Origin: Caulobacter sp. 73W
Lineage (GTDB): Bacteria; Pseudomonadota; Alphaproteobacteria; Caulobacterales; Caulobacteraceae
NCBI RefSeq assembly: GCF_041021955.1
Contig: NZ_CP158375.1
Location: 496,001 to 560,000, forward strand
Direction: 5' to 3'
DNA length: 64,000 nucleotides
This document shows positions 43,981 to 52,929 of this stretch, piece after piece. A program made the position numbers and the translations under genes. Each line of letters opens with the position of its first letter. Within the stretch, counting starts at the first letter, position 1. Under the pieces are notes generated by a model that had not been told where the DNA came from, made no database searches, and saw nothing but the letters and a program-made list of their open reading frames with translations.

Positions 43981-44264
43981 GCGGCGGGCCTTGCGCCTCG
44001 GATCGGGACGTGGCGGGAAAGCCGCCGGGGGGCGTCGGACGGGCCGCTGCTGATCTCGTTCAGTTCGGCTTCGATATCGTCATCGGTCGCCGGTTCGACA
44101 TCGGCGAAGACGGAAGGCTCGGGCGGATCAGCAGCGGCGGGCTCGTCGTTGAAAGCGGTCCACTTGTTTCCGCACTTGGCGCAACGGACAGCGCGACCTT
44201 CCTGCCCGACCTTGTCGTCGGGCACCAAATAGCGGCTGGCGCACTTGGGGCAGGTCAGTATCAT
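43977..44264 (-). CDS. MJ0042 zinc-ribbon protein (first half of a split gene)
   Basis: 95 residues: MILTCPKCASRYLVPDDKVGQEGRAVRCAKCGNKW is a typical MJ0042 zinc ribbon with two CxxC pairs. Then comes an acidic linker (DDDIEAELNEISSG) and an out-of-character tail (RLSRHVPIRGARPAA). One extra C in the C-run at 44032-44027 would turn that tail into the normal linker and join this frame to the DUF3426 gene, giving one protein of about 279 residues. It is therefore likely the 5' part of one frameshifted gene. It is divergent from ftsE. Confidence 0.78.
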   Translation of the reverse strand: MILTCPKCASRYLVPDDKVGQEGRAVRCAKCGNKWTAFNDEPAAADPPEPSVFADVEPATDDDIEAELNEISSGPSDAPRRLSRHVPIRGARPAA

Positions 44265-44319
44265 GGCGCAGAATCGGACGCTCCCGCTTGTCCCAACGAG
44301 GTCGCCGATTTCGGTCTCC

Positions 44320-45069
44320 ATGTCCAGAAAACCGTTTGTACATTCTGAGTATTCCGGTCTCGCCGCGACGCCGGACGTCGTGCGTTTCGAAGGCGTGGCG
44401 ATGCGCTATGGCCGCGCGCCCGAGACGCTGAAGGATATCGCCTTCGCCCTGCCCGCCGGCTCGTTCCACTTCCTCACCGGCCCGTCCGGCGCCGGCAAGA
44501 GCAGCCTGCTGAAGCTGATCTACCTGGCCCATCGCGCCTCGCGCGGGCGGGTGGAGCTGTTCGGTCGCGACGTCTCGACCGTGAGCGCCGCCGACCAGCC
44601 GATGATGCGTCGGCGCATCGGGGTGGTGTTCCAGGAATTCCGCATGCTCGAGCACCTGTCGGTGTTCGACAATGTCGCCCTGCCCCTGCGCATCGCCGGC
44701 CGTAAGCCGGACAGCTATCGCAACGACATCGCCGAGCTGCTGGCCTGGGTCGGGCTGGAGAACCGGATGCACGCCCTGCCCGCCACCCTGTCCGGCGGCG
44801 AGAAGCAGCGCCTGGGCATCGCCCGCGCGGTCGTGAACCGTCCCGACCTGCTGCTGGCCGACGAGCCGACCGGCAATGTCGATCACGAGATGGCCCTGCG
44901 CATCCTGCGACTGTTCGTCGAACTGAACCGCATGGGCACCACCGTGCTGATCGCCAGCCACGACGACGACCTGGTGGCCCACGCCCGCAAGTCGGTCCTG
45001 CGGCTGGAGCGCGGCCGTCTGCTGGCGCCGCCCAGCGCGTCCATCGGCAATCGCGGAGGCGAGCAGTGA
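44320..45069 (+). CDS. ftsE: Cell division ATP-binding protein FtsE
   Basis: A 249-residue ABC ATPase. Walker A GPSGAGKSS, signature LSGGEKQRLGIARA, Walker B LLLADEPTGNVD and the switch His in IASHDDD are all present. With FtsX it forms the divisome complex that activates periplasmic amidases through a partner. The start at ATG 44320 (MSRKPFVHSEYSG) was chosen because upstream frame sequence lies over the divergent zinc-ribbon start. It overlaps ftsX by four bases. Confidence 0.93.
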   Translation: MSRKPFVHSEYSGLAATPDVVRFEGVAMRYGRAPETLKDIAFALPAGSFHFLTGPSGAGKSSLLKLIYLAHRASRGRVELFGRDVSTVSAADQPMMRRRIGVVFQEFRMLEHLSVFDNVALPLRIAGRKPDSYRNDIAELLAWVGLENRMHALPATLSGGEKQRLGIARAVVNRPDLLLADEPTGNVDHEMALRILRLFVELNRMGTTVLIASHDDDLVAHARKSVLRLERGRLLAPPSASIGNRGGEQ

Positions 45070-45962
45070 GCGACGGCTTCGACATTCGCCGCTGGCGTCC
45101 CGGCCCGCTGCTGCCCAAGCGCGATGAGCGGGACTTCGCCCTGACCTTCGTGGTCGCGGTGCTGTGCCTGCTGGCCTGCCTGACCGCCCTGACCGCCATC
45201 GCCGCCGACCGTGGCGCGCGCGGCTGGTCGCGACAGTTGACGGGATCAGCCACCATCGTCGTGCGTCCGAAGGGCGCGGAGTCGCCCGACGCCGCCGCCG
45301 CCCGCGCCGCCGAGACCCTGGCTGGACTGAAGGGCGTCACCGAAGCGCGCGCCTTGGCCAAGGCCGACGCCGAGGAATTGCTGGAGCCGTGGATCGGCCG
45401 CGAGGCGCTGCTGGAGGACCTGCCCGTCCCGCGCCTCGTCACCGTCGCGCTGGATCCGGAAACGCCCGCGTCCGCCCAGTCGCTGGACTCCGCGTTGCAG
45501 GCCGCCGGCCTCGACGCCAGCGTCGATGACCATAGCCGCTGGATCGGCGACATCGAGCGCTCCGCCGCCCTGATCCGCTGGGCCGCCATCGGCGTGTTCG
45601 TCCTGATCGCCGCCGCCGCGGCGGCCACCATCGCCTTCGCCACCCGCGCCGGACTGGCCGCGCGGCGTGACGTGATCGAGGTTCTGCACCTGTCCGGGGC
45701 CAAGGCTCCGTTCATCGCGCGGCTGTTCCAGGCGCGTTTCGCACGCATGGCGGCGGTCGCGGGCTTGTTCGGCGCAGCGGGCGCGGCCATGATCGGCGCC
45801 GGACTAAGGCTCGCCGGTGGGGGCGCGGGCCTGGCGCCTGTGCTGCCGCTCGTCTGGAGCGACCTGGCCTGGCTCCTGCCGTGCCCCGCCATCGCAGCCC
45901 TGACCGCGGCCCTGGCCGCGCGCGGGGTCGCGATCCGGCTGACCGGCGAACTGGCAGGGTGA
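45066..45962 (+). CDS. ftsX: Cell division protein FtsX
   Basis: A 298-residue membrane protein with four transmembrane segments: one near residues 24-44, then a periplasmic domain (to about 170), then three more (AAIGVFVLIAAAAAATIAFA, a segment around MAAVAGLFGAAGAAM, and the last near LAWLLPCPAIAALTAALAA). Pairs with FtsE. The start is GTG at 45066, overlapping the ftsE stop (GTGA). The sequence is Ala-rich and divergent from the E. coli protein, but order and topology are right. Confidence 0.9.
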   Translation: MSDGFDIRRWRPGPLLPKRDERDFALTFVVAVLCLLACLTALTAIAADRGARGWSRQLTGSATIVVRPKGAESPDAAAARAAETLAGLKGVTEARALAKADAEELLEPWIGREALLEDLPVPRLVTVALDPETPASAQSLDSALQAAGLDASVDDHSRWIGDIERSAALIRWAAIGVFVLIAAAAAATIAFATRAGLAARRDVIEVLHLSGAKAPFIARLFQARFARMAAVAGLFGAAGAAMIGAGLRLAGGGAGLAPVLPLVWSDLAWLLPCPAIAALTAALAARGVAIRLTGELAG

Positions 45963-45972
45963 TCGACAAGAC

Positions 45973-46575
45973 ATGAAGACTATCGCGGCTCTCCTCATCG
46001 CCCTGATGATCTGGGGCGTGGGCTTGCTCACCTTCGTGGCCAGGATCGACATGTCGACTCCCGCCCAGATCCCGCCCACCTCGGAGGGCATCGTCGTCCT
46101 GACCGGCGCCTCCAACGCCCGGCTAGAGGAAGGCATGCGCCTGCTCGAGGAAGGCAAGGGCGACCGCCTGCTGGTCAGCGGCGTCAACCGCGAGGCCACC
46201 CGCGCAGACATCCAGGACGTCACCGGCGCCACCAAGGGCCTCTATGACTGCTGCGTCGACCTGGGATTCACCGCCGCCGACACGGTCGGCAACGGCCGCG
46301 AAACGGCCGAGTGGGCCCGCAACCTGGGCTACAAGAGCGTGATCGTGGTCACCGCCGACTATCACATGCCCCGCGCCATGATCGAACTGCGCTCGGCGAT
46401 GCCGGAGGCGGAGTTCCACGCCTATCCCATCAAGACCGACGCCGTTGACGCCCGCAGTTGGTGGAAGACGGCCGGCGGCGCCAAGCGTATGGCGTTCGAG
46501 TACTGCAAGTATCTGGCGATCCTGGGACGCGAGGCCTTCCTCAAGCTCGGGCCGGACCAGGAACGCAAGGGCTAG
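45973..46575 (+). CDS. YdcF-like (DUF218) protein
   Basis: A 200-residue protein with one N-terminal membrane anchor (IAALLIALMIWGVGLLTFVA) and a DUF218 domain: GIVVLTGASNARLEEGMRLLEEGKGDRLLVSG, then TVGNGRETAEWARNLGYKSVIVVTADYHMPRAMIEL. Relatives include SanA and ElyC, linked to envelope integrity and undecaprenyl-phosphate-dependent polymers. It sits 10 bases after ftsX and 11 bases before the acyltransferase gene, so the four are likely one envelope operon. Confidence 0.9.
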   Translation: MKTIAALLIALMIWGVGLLTFVARIDMSTPAQIPPTSEGIVVLTGASNARLEEGMRLLEEGKGDRLLVSGVNREATRADIQDVTGATKGLYDCCVDLGFTAADTVGNGRETAEWARNLGYKSVIVVTADYHMPRAMIELRSAMPEAEFHAYPIKTDAVDARSWWKTAGGAKRMAFEYCKYLAILGREAFLKLGPDQERKG

Positions 46576-46586
46576 GAACCAGGCTT

Positions 46587-47300
46587 TTGATTTTGCTGCG
46601 CTCGCTGTTCTTCCTCGCCGTCTTCTATCTGATGTCGGCGCTGACCTGCCTGATCATGATCCCGCTGCTGCCCATGCCGCGCCGCGTGCTGGCGCGCGCC
46701 CTGCGGATCTGGGGCGGCGCGGTCACCTGGCTGCTGCGGACGATCTGCGGCGTGCGGGTCGAGGTTCGCGGCCTGGAGCATCGACCCACCGGCCCGGCCC
46801 TGATCGCCGCCAAGCACCAGGGGATGTTCGACATCTTCGGCCAGCTGCCGGTCCTGCCGGACGCCTGCTTCATCCTGAAGAAGGAGCTGATGCTGATCCC
46901 GTTCTTCGGCTGGTACGCGGCCCGGGATCGGATGATCGTGGTCGATCGCAGCGGCCATTCGACCGCGCTGAAGAAGCTGGTGCGCGACGCCCGCAACCGC
47001 ATGACGGAAGACCGCCAGCTGGTGATCTTCCCCGAAGGCACCCGCTCCGATCCTGGCGAGCCGACCGAGTACAAGCCCGGCGTCGCCGCGCTCTATCGTG
47101 AGCTGGAGCTGCCCTGCAGCCTGCTGGCCCTGAACACCGGCGTCCACTGGCCGCGCAAGGGCTTCAAGATCCACCCGGGGACCATCGTGTTCGAATATCT
47201 GCCGCCGATCCCGGCCGGGCTGAAGCGCGGCGAGTTCATGCGCGAGATGCAGACGCGGATCGACGCCGCCTCCAACGCCCTGGTGGCCGAGAGCGTCTAG
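46587..47300 (+). CDS. plsC: 1-acyl-sn-glycerol-3-phosphate acyltransferase (PlsC family)
   Basis: A 237-residue membrane-associated acyltransferase. The catalytic HX4D is in KHQGMFDIF, block III is IFPEGTRS, and PGVAALYRELELP follows. It transfers an acyl chain to lysophosphatidic acid to form phosphatidic acid; other lysophospholipids remain possible. No ATG lies near the start: TTG at 46587 has AGGA 9 bases before it and gives the hydrophobic MILLRSLFFLAVFYLMSAL, with TTG 46593 as an alternative. The stop shares CTAG with the convergent ChaC-like gene. Confidence 0.9.
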   Translation: MILLRSLFFLAVFYLMSALTCLIMIPLLPMPRRVLARALRIWGGAVTWLLRTICGVRVEVRGLEHRPTGPALIAAKHQGMFDIFGQLPVLPDACFILKKELMLIPFFGWYAARDRMIVVDRSGHSTALKKLVRDARNRMTEDRQLVIFPEGTRSDPGEPTEYKPGVAALYRELELPCSLLALNTGVHWPRKGFKIHPGTIVFEYLPPIPAGLKRGEFMREMQTRIDAASNALVAESV

Positions 47301-47854
47301 GCCGCCTCCCGCGCCTCGACCATGGCGAGCAGGCCTTCCATGCCTTGGTCGCGCACGCCTTCCTCGCGCAGGTGGATCACCAGATCGCGCAGATAGTCGA
47401 TGTTGCGGCCGGACAGCCCCTTGGCGCCGGCGATCAGGTCGGCCTGCTGCTCGTCGGTCAGCGCCCCCGCCCATTGAGGGTGGCCCTTGTCGGACAGGAA
47501 GACCAGCACCGGCTCGCGCCGCCCGCCATTGATCCGCGCCTCGCGCCAGGCCTCGACATAGGTCTCGGTCGGCTGCTCACGTTCGCGCAGATAGGCGTAG
47601 GTCTCAGGCCACTCCGCGGCGGCCACCCGATAGGCCACGCCGCGCACCGCGCCGCCTGGCGCGAGCCCCAGGACTAGACCTGGACGCTCATAAGTGCCCC
47701 TGTGGTGGACCGAATAGATGCAGAATGCGCGTCGTCGGCCATGGAGCACAGCCGTTTTGCGTTCTAGATACTGGAACCCGGGCCGCCACATCAGCGATCC
47801 ATAACCGAACACCCAGCGGTCGCCGCTCGAAGCGGCCGCTACGTCATCGCCCAA
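47297..47854 (-). CDS. ChaC-like gamma-glutamylcyclotransferase
   Basis: A 185-residue protein with the GGCT-fold start WVFGYGSLMWRPGF, HGRRRAFCIYSVHHRGTYERPGLVLGLAPGG and the region LREREQPTETYVEAW holding the catalytic Glu. ChaC enzymes split glutathione into 5-oxoproline and Cys-Gly in the cytosol. TTG at 47854 is the best start (GGGAG 6-7 bases upstream); TTG at 47860 is too near that site. It converges on plsC with a four-base overlap and is divergent from the DUF2125 gene. Confidence 0.9.
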   Translation of the reverse strand: MGDDVAAASSGDRWVFGYGSLMWRPGFQYLERKTAVLHGRRRAFCIYSVHHRGTYERPGLVLGLAPGGAVRGVAYRVAAAEWPETYAYLREREQPTETYVEAWREARINGGRREPVLVFLSDKGHPQWAGALTDEQQADLIAGAKGLSGRNIDYLRDLVIHLREEGVRDQGMEGLLAMVEAREAA

Positions 47855-47885
47855 TTTCAACTCCCGATGCTCGGCGCCCTTTAAA

Positions 47886-48839
47886 ATGACCCTGCCCGAT
47901 CCGATCCCCGCCCGTAAACCCCGTCGGCTTCTGCTGATCGCTCCCTATGTGGTTCTGCTGATCGCGATCATCGTCTGGTCGGTGGTCTGGGTCTGGCTGC
48001 GCGGCGAGGCGGAACGGCGCGTGGACGCTGAAACGGCGCGTCTGCGGACGGTCGGCTATGACATCGCCTGGGCCAACCGCAAGATCGGCGGCTACCCGTT
48101 CCGCCTGGATGTCGAGTTCGACAACCTCCGCATCACCGAGCCGTCCGGCTGGGGCCTGTCCGCGCCGATCCTCAAGGGCGAGGCGGAGGTGTTCAACCTG
48201 CGCCACTGGGTCGGGACCGCGCCGCAGGGCGCCATGCTGACCCGGCCGCTCGGCGGTTCGGTGACCATCACGGGCGAAGCCCTGCGCGCCAGCATCGCCG
48301 GCCCCGAAGGCGCCCCGCCGCGAATCTCTGTCGAGGGCGTCGGCCTGACATTCTCGCCGGGCGCCGGAGCCGAGGACTATCCGATCCGCTCGGCCGGCAA
48401 GCTGGAGATTCATCTGCGTCCCGGCCCCGACGACCAGGCCGCCTTCATGCTGAAGGTCGAGGGCGCCCGCGTGAAGTTCGACGATCAGGTCCTGGACCGG
48501 GTCGCTCAGGACGAGCCCGCGACTCTGCTGGCCGACGTGGTGTTCAGCAAGTTCAGCGCCCTGAACGGCCACGGCTGGCGCGAGGCGGTGCAGCGCTGGG
48601 CGGCCGCCGGCGGTCAGGTCACCGTGCGCCGGGCCGAGATCAGCACCAAGGACGGCGGCCTGAACAGCCAGTCTGGCCTGCTGGGCGTGGGTCCGGACGG
48701 CGTCATGGTCGGCCGCATCGACGCCGCGCTCGGCGCCCAGGGCGCGACGGGCGGCCTGATCGGCTCGACCTTCAAGTTCGAGAACGGCGAAACCCGACTG
48801 TCTGGTCAAACCATGGGCAAGGCGCCGCGCATATACTGA
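47886..48839 (+). CDS. DUF2125 domain protein
   Basis: A 317-residue protein with an N-terminal membrane anchor (LLLIAPYVVLLIAIIVWSVVWVW) and a long beta-rich periplasmic region typical of DUF2125: YPFRLDVEFDNLRI, then repeated strands such as GGSVTITGEALRASIAGPEG, and a C-terminal GGLIGSTFKFENGETRLSG. Function unknown; the layout suggests an envelope protein related to AsmA-like lipid-handling folds (inference). Starts 31 bases from the divergent ChaC gene. Confidence 0.88.
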   Translation: MTLPDPIPARKPRRLLLIAPYVVLLIAIIVWSVVWVWLRGEAERRVDAETARLRTVGYDIAWANRKIGGYPFRLDVEFDNLRITEPSGWGLSAPILKGEAEVFNLRHWVGTAPQGAMLTRPLGGSVTITGEALRASIAGPEGAPPRISVEGVGLTFSPGAGAEDYPIRSAGKLEIHLRPGPDDQAAFMLKVEGARVKFDDQVLDRVAQDEPATLLADVVFSKFSALNGHGWREAVQRWAAAGGQVTVRRAEISTKDGGLNSQSGLLGVGPDGVMVGRIDAALGAQGATGGLIGSTFKFENGETRLSGQTMGKAPRIY

Positions 48840-48939
48840 GACGCGCTGCGCCGACCGACGCAATTTCCTTGCGCTGAAGAGCGCGGTTGCGCCCCGCCGC
48901 GCAAAGACTATGTTCCGCTCCTCGATTTTGGGGAATGAA

Positions 48940-49740
48940 ATGGACAACGCGCCCAGCGACGCGCCCTCGCTCGAAGAGGTCCGATGGCGGCTCGACGCCA
49001 TCGACGCTGAACTGCTCAAGCTGATCGACGAGCGCGCCGGCCTGGCCCGCGCCGTGGCGACCGCCAAGGCGGCGGCGGGGGAAGCGGGCCGTTTCGGCCT
49101 GCGCCCCGACCGTGAAGCCCAGATCGTCCGCAGCCTGCTGGCCAAGCCGCGCGAGGCCGCCAGCAACGGCCTGGTCCTGCGCATCTGGCGCGAGATCATG
49201 GCCGAAAGCCTGTCCCGCCAAGGGCCCTTCCATCTGTCGGTCTTCGGCGGCCGCGAACCGGCCCGCACCGTCGAACTGGCCCGCCTGCGCTTCGGCGCCG
49301 CGCCGCGCCTGGCGCAGGCCGCCAAGGCCGAGGACGCCATCGCCGCCGCCCGCACGCCCGGCGGGGTCGCCATCCTGGCGCTGAATTCCGAAACGCCCTG
49401 GTGGGGCCGCCTGCTGGCCGAGCCCAAGGTGAAGGTGTTCGCCGCCCTGCCCTGCCTGTCCGCCTGGGGGCCGACCGGCGCCCTGGCCGCGGCCGAGGTG
49501 AACGTCGAACCGACCGGCGAGGACGAGACCTTCTGGGTCACCGACGCCCCCGGCTCGGCCCAGGCCGTGACCGACAGGCTGGCGCAGGATGGCGTGGCCG
49601 CTGAACTGGTGGCCGACGCCGGCGGTCTGAAGCTGTTCTCCCTGTCGGGCTTCTACCAGCCGCAGGATGACCGCCTGGCCCGTGCCCCCGGCGGCCTGAC
49701 CGGCGTAATCGGTGCTGCGCCGCTTTCCTTCGACGTGTAG
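48940..49740 (+). CDS. Chorismate mutase with C-terminal extension
   Basis: A 266-residue protein. The first 90 residues are an AroQ-type helical chorismate mutase (VRWRLDAIDAELLKLIDERAGLARAVATAK, then RPDREAQIVRSLLA and IWREIMAESLSRQ). The remaining 170 residues (LSVFGGREPARTVELARLRFG to the end) are an alpha/beta extension found in alphaproteobacterial relatives. It lacks the TRF motif of prephenate dehydratase, so dehydratase activity is not expected. The ATG at 48940 has GGGGAA just upstream; ATG 48910 is the alternative. First of three genes for Phe/Tyr synthesis. Confidence 0.88.
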   Translation: MDNAPSDAPSLEEVRWRLDAIDAELLKLIDERAGLARAVATAKAAAGEAGRFGLRPDREAQIVRSLLAKPREAASNGLVLRIWREIMAESLSRQGPFHLSVFGGREPARTVELARLRFGAAPRLAQAAKAEDAIAAARTPGGVAILALNSETPWWGRLLAEPKVKVFAALPCLSAWGPTGALAAAEVNVEPTGEDETFWVTDAPGSAQAVTDRLAQDGVAAELVADAGGLKLFSLSGFYQPQDDRLARAPGGLTGVIGAAPLSFDV

Positions 49741-49751
49741 TAAGCCGGACC

Positions 49752-50867
49752 ATGACTGACCGATCCGCCGCCGACCGCCCGATCCCCAAGCCGGGCGTCC
49801 TGGAAATCGCCGCCTATGTGGGCGGCAAGTCCAAGGTCGAAGGCGTCGCGCATCCGGTCAAACTGTCGTCCAACGAGAACGTCCTGGGCTGCAGCCCGGC
49901 GGCGCGCGAGGCCTACGTGGCCGGCGCCGATCGCCTGCACATCTATCCCGACAGCCGGGCCGAGGGACTGCGCGCCGCCATCGCCGGCAAGTACGGCCTG
50001 GAGCCCGAGCGTCTGATCTTCGGCGACGGCTCGGACGAGCTGTTCACCCTGCTGTGCCAGACCTATCTGGAGCCGGGCGACAACGCGGTGATGGGCGAGC
50101 ACGGGTTCGCCGCCTATCCCATCGCCATCCGCGCCGCCCAGGCGGAAGTCCGCATGGCGCGTGAGCCGAACCACCGCATGGACGTGGACGCGGTGTTGGA
50201 GCTGGTGGACGAGCGCACCCGCCTGGTCTTCGTCGCCAATCCCGGCAATCCGACCGGCACCTGGATATCCGGCGAGGAAGTACGCCGCCTGCACGCCGCC
50301 CTGCCGGCCAGCGTGCTGCTGGTGCTGGACGAGGCCTATTCCGAATTCGCCCGCTCGCCCGACTTCGAGTGCGGCCATGAGCTGGCGCGGACCTCGCGCA
50401 ACATCATCGTCACCCACACCTTCTCCAAGCTGCACGGCCTGGCGGCCCTGCGCGTGGGCTGGGGTTATGGAACGGCGGAGATGATCGACGCGATGGACCG
50501 CATCCGTCCGCCGTTCAACACCTCGATCCCCGCTCAGGAAGCGGCCATCGCGGCCCTGGCCGACGACGATTTCCAGCAGCGCTCCATCGCGCATGTGGAG
50601 CAGTGGCGCGATTGGCTGACCCAGCAGCTGGGCGGCATCGGGCTGGAAGTCGGCCCTTCGGCCACCAATTTCATCCTTATCAGCTTCCCCGCCACGCCCG
50701 GAAAGACGGCCAAGGACGCCGACGCCTTCCTGTCGTCCAAGGGCTACATCCTGCGTTCCGTCGCCAGCTACGGCCTGACCGACTGCCTGCGCCTGACCAT
50801 CGGGCTTGAGGAGCACAACCGCGCGGTCGCCGACCTGCTGGCCCAGTTCATGGGCGCGGATCGATGA
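49752..50867 (+). CDS. hisC: Histidinol-phosphate/aromatic aminotransferase
   Basis: A 371-residue class II PLP aminotransferase. The PLP lysine is in THTFSKLHGLAALRVGWG (about residue 225), with VKLSSNENVLG near the N-terminus and FVANPGNPTGT in the middle. HisC transfers the amino group to imidazole-acetol phosphate; copies next to tyrA and chorismate mutase, as here, commonly also handle prephenate or arylpyruvates. Eleven bases separate it from the mutase gene, and it overlaps tyrA by four. Confidence 0.92.
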   Translation: MTDRSAADRPIPKPGVLEIAAYVGGKSKVEGVAHPVKLSSNENVLGCSPAAREAYVAGADRLHIYPDSRAEGLRAAIAGKYGLEPERLIFGDGSDELFTLLCQTYLEPGDNAVMGEHGFAAYPIAIRAAQAEVRMAREPNHRMDVDAVLELVDERTRLVFVANPGNPTGTWISGEEVRRLHAALPASVLLVLDEAYSEFARSPDFECGHELARTSRNIIVTHTFSKLHGLAALRVGWGYGTAEMIDAMDRIRPPFNTSIPAQEAAIAALADDDFQQRSIAHVEQWRDWLTQQLGGIGLEVGPSATNFILISFPATPGKTAKDADAFLSSKGYILRSVASYGLTDCLRLTIGLEEHNRAVADLLAQFMGADR

Positions 50868-51799
50868 CCACGCCGATCCTGTACCCGCGTCTGGCGATCA
50901 TCGGCTGCGGTCTGATCGGCTCGTCCGTCGCCCTCGCCGCGCGTGAAGCGGGCGTGGTCGGCGAGATCGTCATCGCCGACGCCAGCGAGGCCGCCCGCCA
51001 GACCATCGTCGAGCTGAAGCTGGCCGAGCACGTCACCGGCGATATCCGCGAGGCGGTCACCGACGCCGACCTGGTGATCTTCGCCACCCCGGTCCTGGCC
51101 ATCGCCGATGCGGCCGAGGCGGCCGTCGGCGCCTACAAGCCCGGCGCGACCATCAGCGACGTGGGCTCGGTCAAGGCCGCCGTCAGCGAGGCCCTGCGCG
51201 CCCGCACCGACGACAGCGTCTTCGTCATTCCCGGCCACCCCATCGCCGGCACAGAGCATTCCGGCCCCGCCGCCGGCTTCGCCGAACTGTTCAAGGGCCG
51301 CTGGACCATCCTGACCCCGCAGGAGCGCGAGGACGCGCCCTACCTCGACGCGGTGGGCAAGCTGGCCGCCTTCTGGCGCAGCCTGGGGTCGCAGGTCGAG
51401 CTGATGGAGGAAAAGCACCACGATCTGGTGCTGGCCGTCACCAGCCACCTGCCGCACCTGATCGCCTACAACATCGTCGGCACCGCGGCCGATCTGGAAG
51501 AGGTCACCGAGAGCGAGGTGATGCGCTACTCGGCCTCGGGCTTCCGGGATTTCACCCGCATCGCCGCGTCCGATCCGACCATGTGGCGGGACATCTTCCT
51601 GACCAACAAGGACGCGGTGCTGGAGATGCTGGGCCGGTTCACCGAGGACCTTCAGGCCCTGTCCCGCGCGATCCGCTGGGGCGAAGGCGACAAGCTGCAC
51701 GAGCTGTTCACCCGCACCCGCGCCATCCGCCGTGGCATCATCGACATGGGTCAGGACAGCGCCGAGTCCAACTTCGGTCGGGATCGCGGCAAGCACTGA
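50864..51799 (+). CDS. tyrA: Prephenate/arogenate (cyclohexadienyl) dehydrogenase
   Basis: A 311-residue NAD(P)-dependent enzyme of tyrosine synthesis. The Rossmann motif is GCGLIGSS (about residues 14-21), the catalytic His lies in PGHPIAGTEHSGP, and the helical C-terminal domain includes EKHHDLVLAVTSHLPHLIAYNIVG. Whether prephenate, arogenate or both are used cannot be read from sequence. Coupled to hisC by an ATGA overlap; with the mutase this makes a chorismate-to-aromatic-amino-acid operon. Confidence 0.93.
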   Translation: MTTPILYPRLAIIGCGLIGSSVALAAREAGVVGEIVIADASEAARQTIVELKLAEHVTGDIREAVTDADLVIFATPVLAIADAAEAAVGAYKPGATISDVGSVKAAVSEALRARTDDSVFVIPGHPIAGTEHSGPAAGFAELFKGRWTILTPQEREDAPYLDAVGKLAAFWRSLGSQVELMEEKHHDLVLAVTSHLPHLIAYNIVGTAADLEEVTESEVMRYSASGFRDFTRIAASDPTMWRDIFLTNKDAVLEMLGRFTEDLQALSRAIRWGEGDKLHELFTRTRAIRRGIIDMGQDSAESNFGRDRGKH

Positions 51800-51898
51800 C
51801 GCTTCGTCGCGCCCGCCGCGCCGTTCGTCGCACCGTTGTGGCGTTCGTCGCGCCGCCGCCTATCAGCACGGCTCCGCTCCGCTTAAGGCCGTTTTCCC

Positions 51899-52408
51899 AT
51901 GCGCAAGTTCCTGATCCTCTCCGCCAGCCTCGTCGTCCTCGCCGGCTGCGGAAAGAGCGCCGAGAAGACCGAGACGAGCGAGGCCGCCGCGGTGGAAGGC
52001 GGCAAGACGCCCGAGTTGACCGCCCTGGGCCGCATCAAGGTCCGTCCCGGTCTGTGGGAATCGAATGTCACGGGTGACGACGAGCCCGTCCGCTCCCAGG
52101 CCTGCATCGGCGACGACGGCCTGCTGGTCGGACCCGAGGACATGCCGGAAAATCCGGCCTGCAGGCCGACGGTCAAGACCTATCCCGGCGGCGTGCGCCT
52201 GACGTCGGACTGCACGCAGAACGACATCCGCATGCAGATCGACATGAATTATCGCATCAGCGACACGTCCGCCTCGGGCGACCTGAACATGACCATCACG
52301 CCGAAGGATCAGCCGGCCGACACCTCGACCCTGCGAATGACCAGCAAATGGGTCGCCGCCGCCTGCCCCGCCGACCTGCCGGCGGGCGACATGAAGGTCC
52401 TGGACTAG
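51899..52408 (+). CDS. DUF3617 lipoprotein
   Basis: A 169-residue lipoprotein: signal FLILSASLVVLAGC with the lipidated Cys at about residue 17, then a DUF3617 domain (IKVRPGLWESNV, the Cys pair around QACIGDD and ENPACRPTV, LTSDCTQNDIRMQIDMNYRIS, and a late TSKWVAAACP). The four mature cysteines probably form disulfides. Function unknown. The stop shares CTAG with the convergent gene. The 99-base gap before it has three near copies of GTTCGTCGC. Confidence 0.88.
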   Translation: MRKFLILSASLVVLAGCGKSAEKTETSEAAAVEGGKTPELTALGRIKVRPGLWESNVTGDDEPVRSQACIGDDGLLVGPEDMPENPACRPTVKTYPGGVRLTSDCTQNDIRMQIDMNYRISDTSASGDLNMTITPKDQPADTSTLRMTSKWVAAACPADLPAGDMKVLD

Positions 52409-52866
52409 GCGCGCGGGCGGCCCATCAGCTCCTTCACCCGCCGATCGACGCGATCCAGGCCGGCGGAGACGTCCTGCGTCTCGTTCAGCAGCTTGAGCAG
52501 ATCCTTGAGGGCGGCGGTGTCGATGCGGCGGATCGGCTTGTCGCGCGCCCACTCGTAACCGATCACCTGGCCCAGCTTGCAGGCCTTGATACGAACGGCG
52601 TTGCGGGCGGCGGGCGCGGCGCGGGCCATCATCTGGCTGGCGACGTCGTTCCAGTTGGGCGAGCCTGGCTTGCAGCGATAAAGCGGAAGCCCGCCGCACT
52701 CCCCCGTCCAGAACCGCCGATACCAGATGGGATGCTCCGGCCGCTCATAGCTGAGCCCGTCGCTGGCCGAGACCAGGCTGCGGCAGTCCGCGCGGACGAA
52801 CTCGTCGGCACGCGCCGCCGCTGCCGACAGCAGGACGATCAGGCCGAGGCCCCAGAATTTGACCAC
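52405..52866 (-). CDS. Secreted protein of unknown function
   Basis: A 153-residue protein with a signal peptide (FWGLGLIVLLSAAAARA). The mature region has four cysteines (DCRSLV, GECGGLP, YRCKPG, IKACKLG), suggesting disulfides, and a C-terminal helix (LKDLLKLLNETQDVSAGLDRVDRRVKELM). No family recognised. Its coding region overlaps the DUF3617 gene by the four bases of a shared CTAG stop. Confidence 0.75.
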   Translation of the reverse strand: MVKFWGLGLIVLLSAAAARADEFVRADCRSLVSASDGLSYERPEHPIWYRRFWTGECGGLPLYRCKPGSPNWNDVASQMMARAAPAARNAVRIKACKLGQVIGYEWARDKPIRRIDTAALKDLLKLLNETQDVSAGLDRVDRRVKELMGRPRA

Positions 52867-52929
52867 GCTGCGCTTCTCCTAACGCGCCCCCGCGGCTTGG
52901 GTAAACCGTTCCGGGGATTGGAGAAAGCG

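Noticed and set aside
51800-51898. Short GTTCGTCGC repeats before the DUF3617 gene
   Set aside because: Only three imperfect copies in GC-rich spacer; no symmetry or spacing that suggests a binding site.
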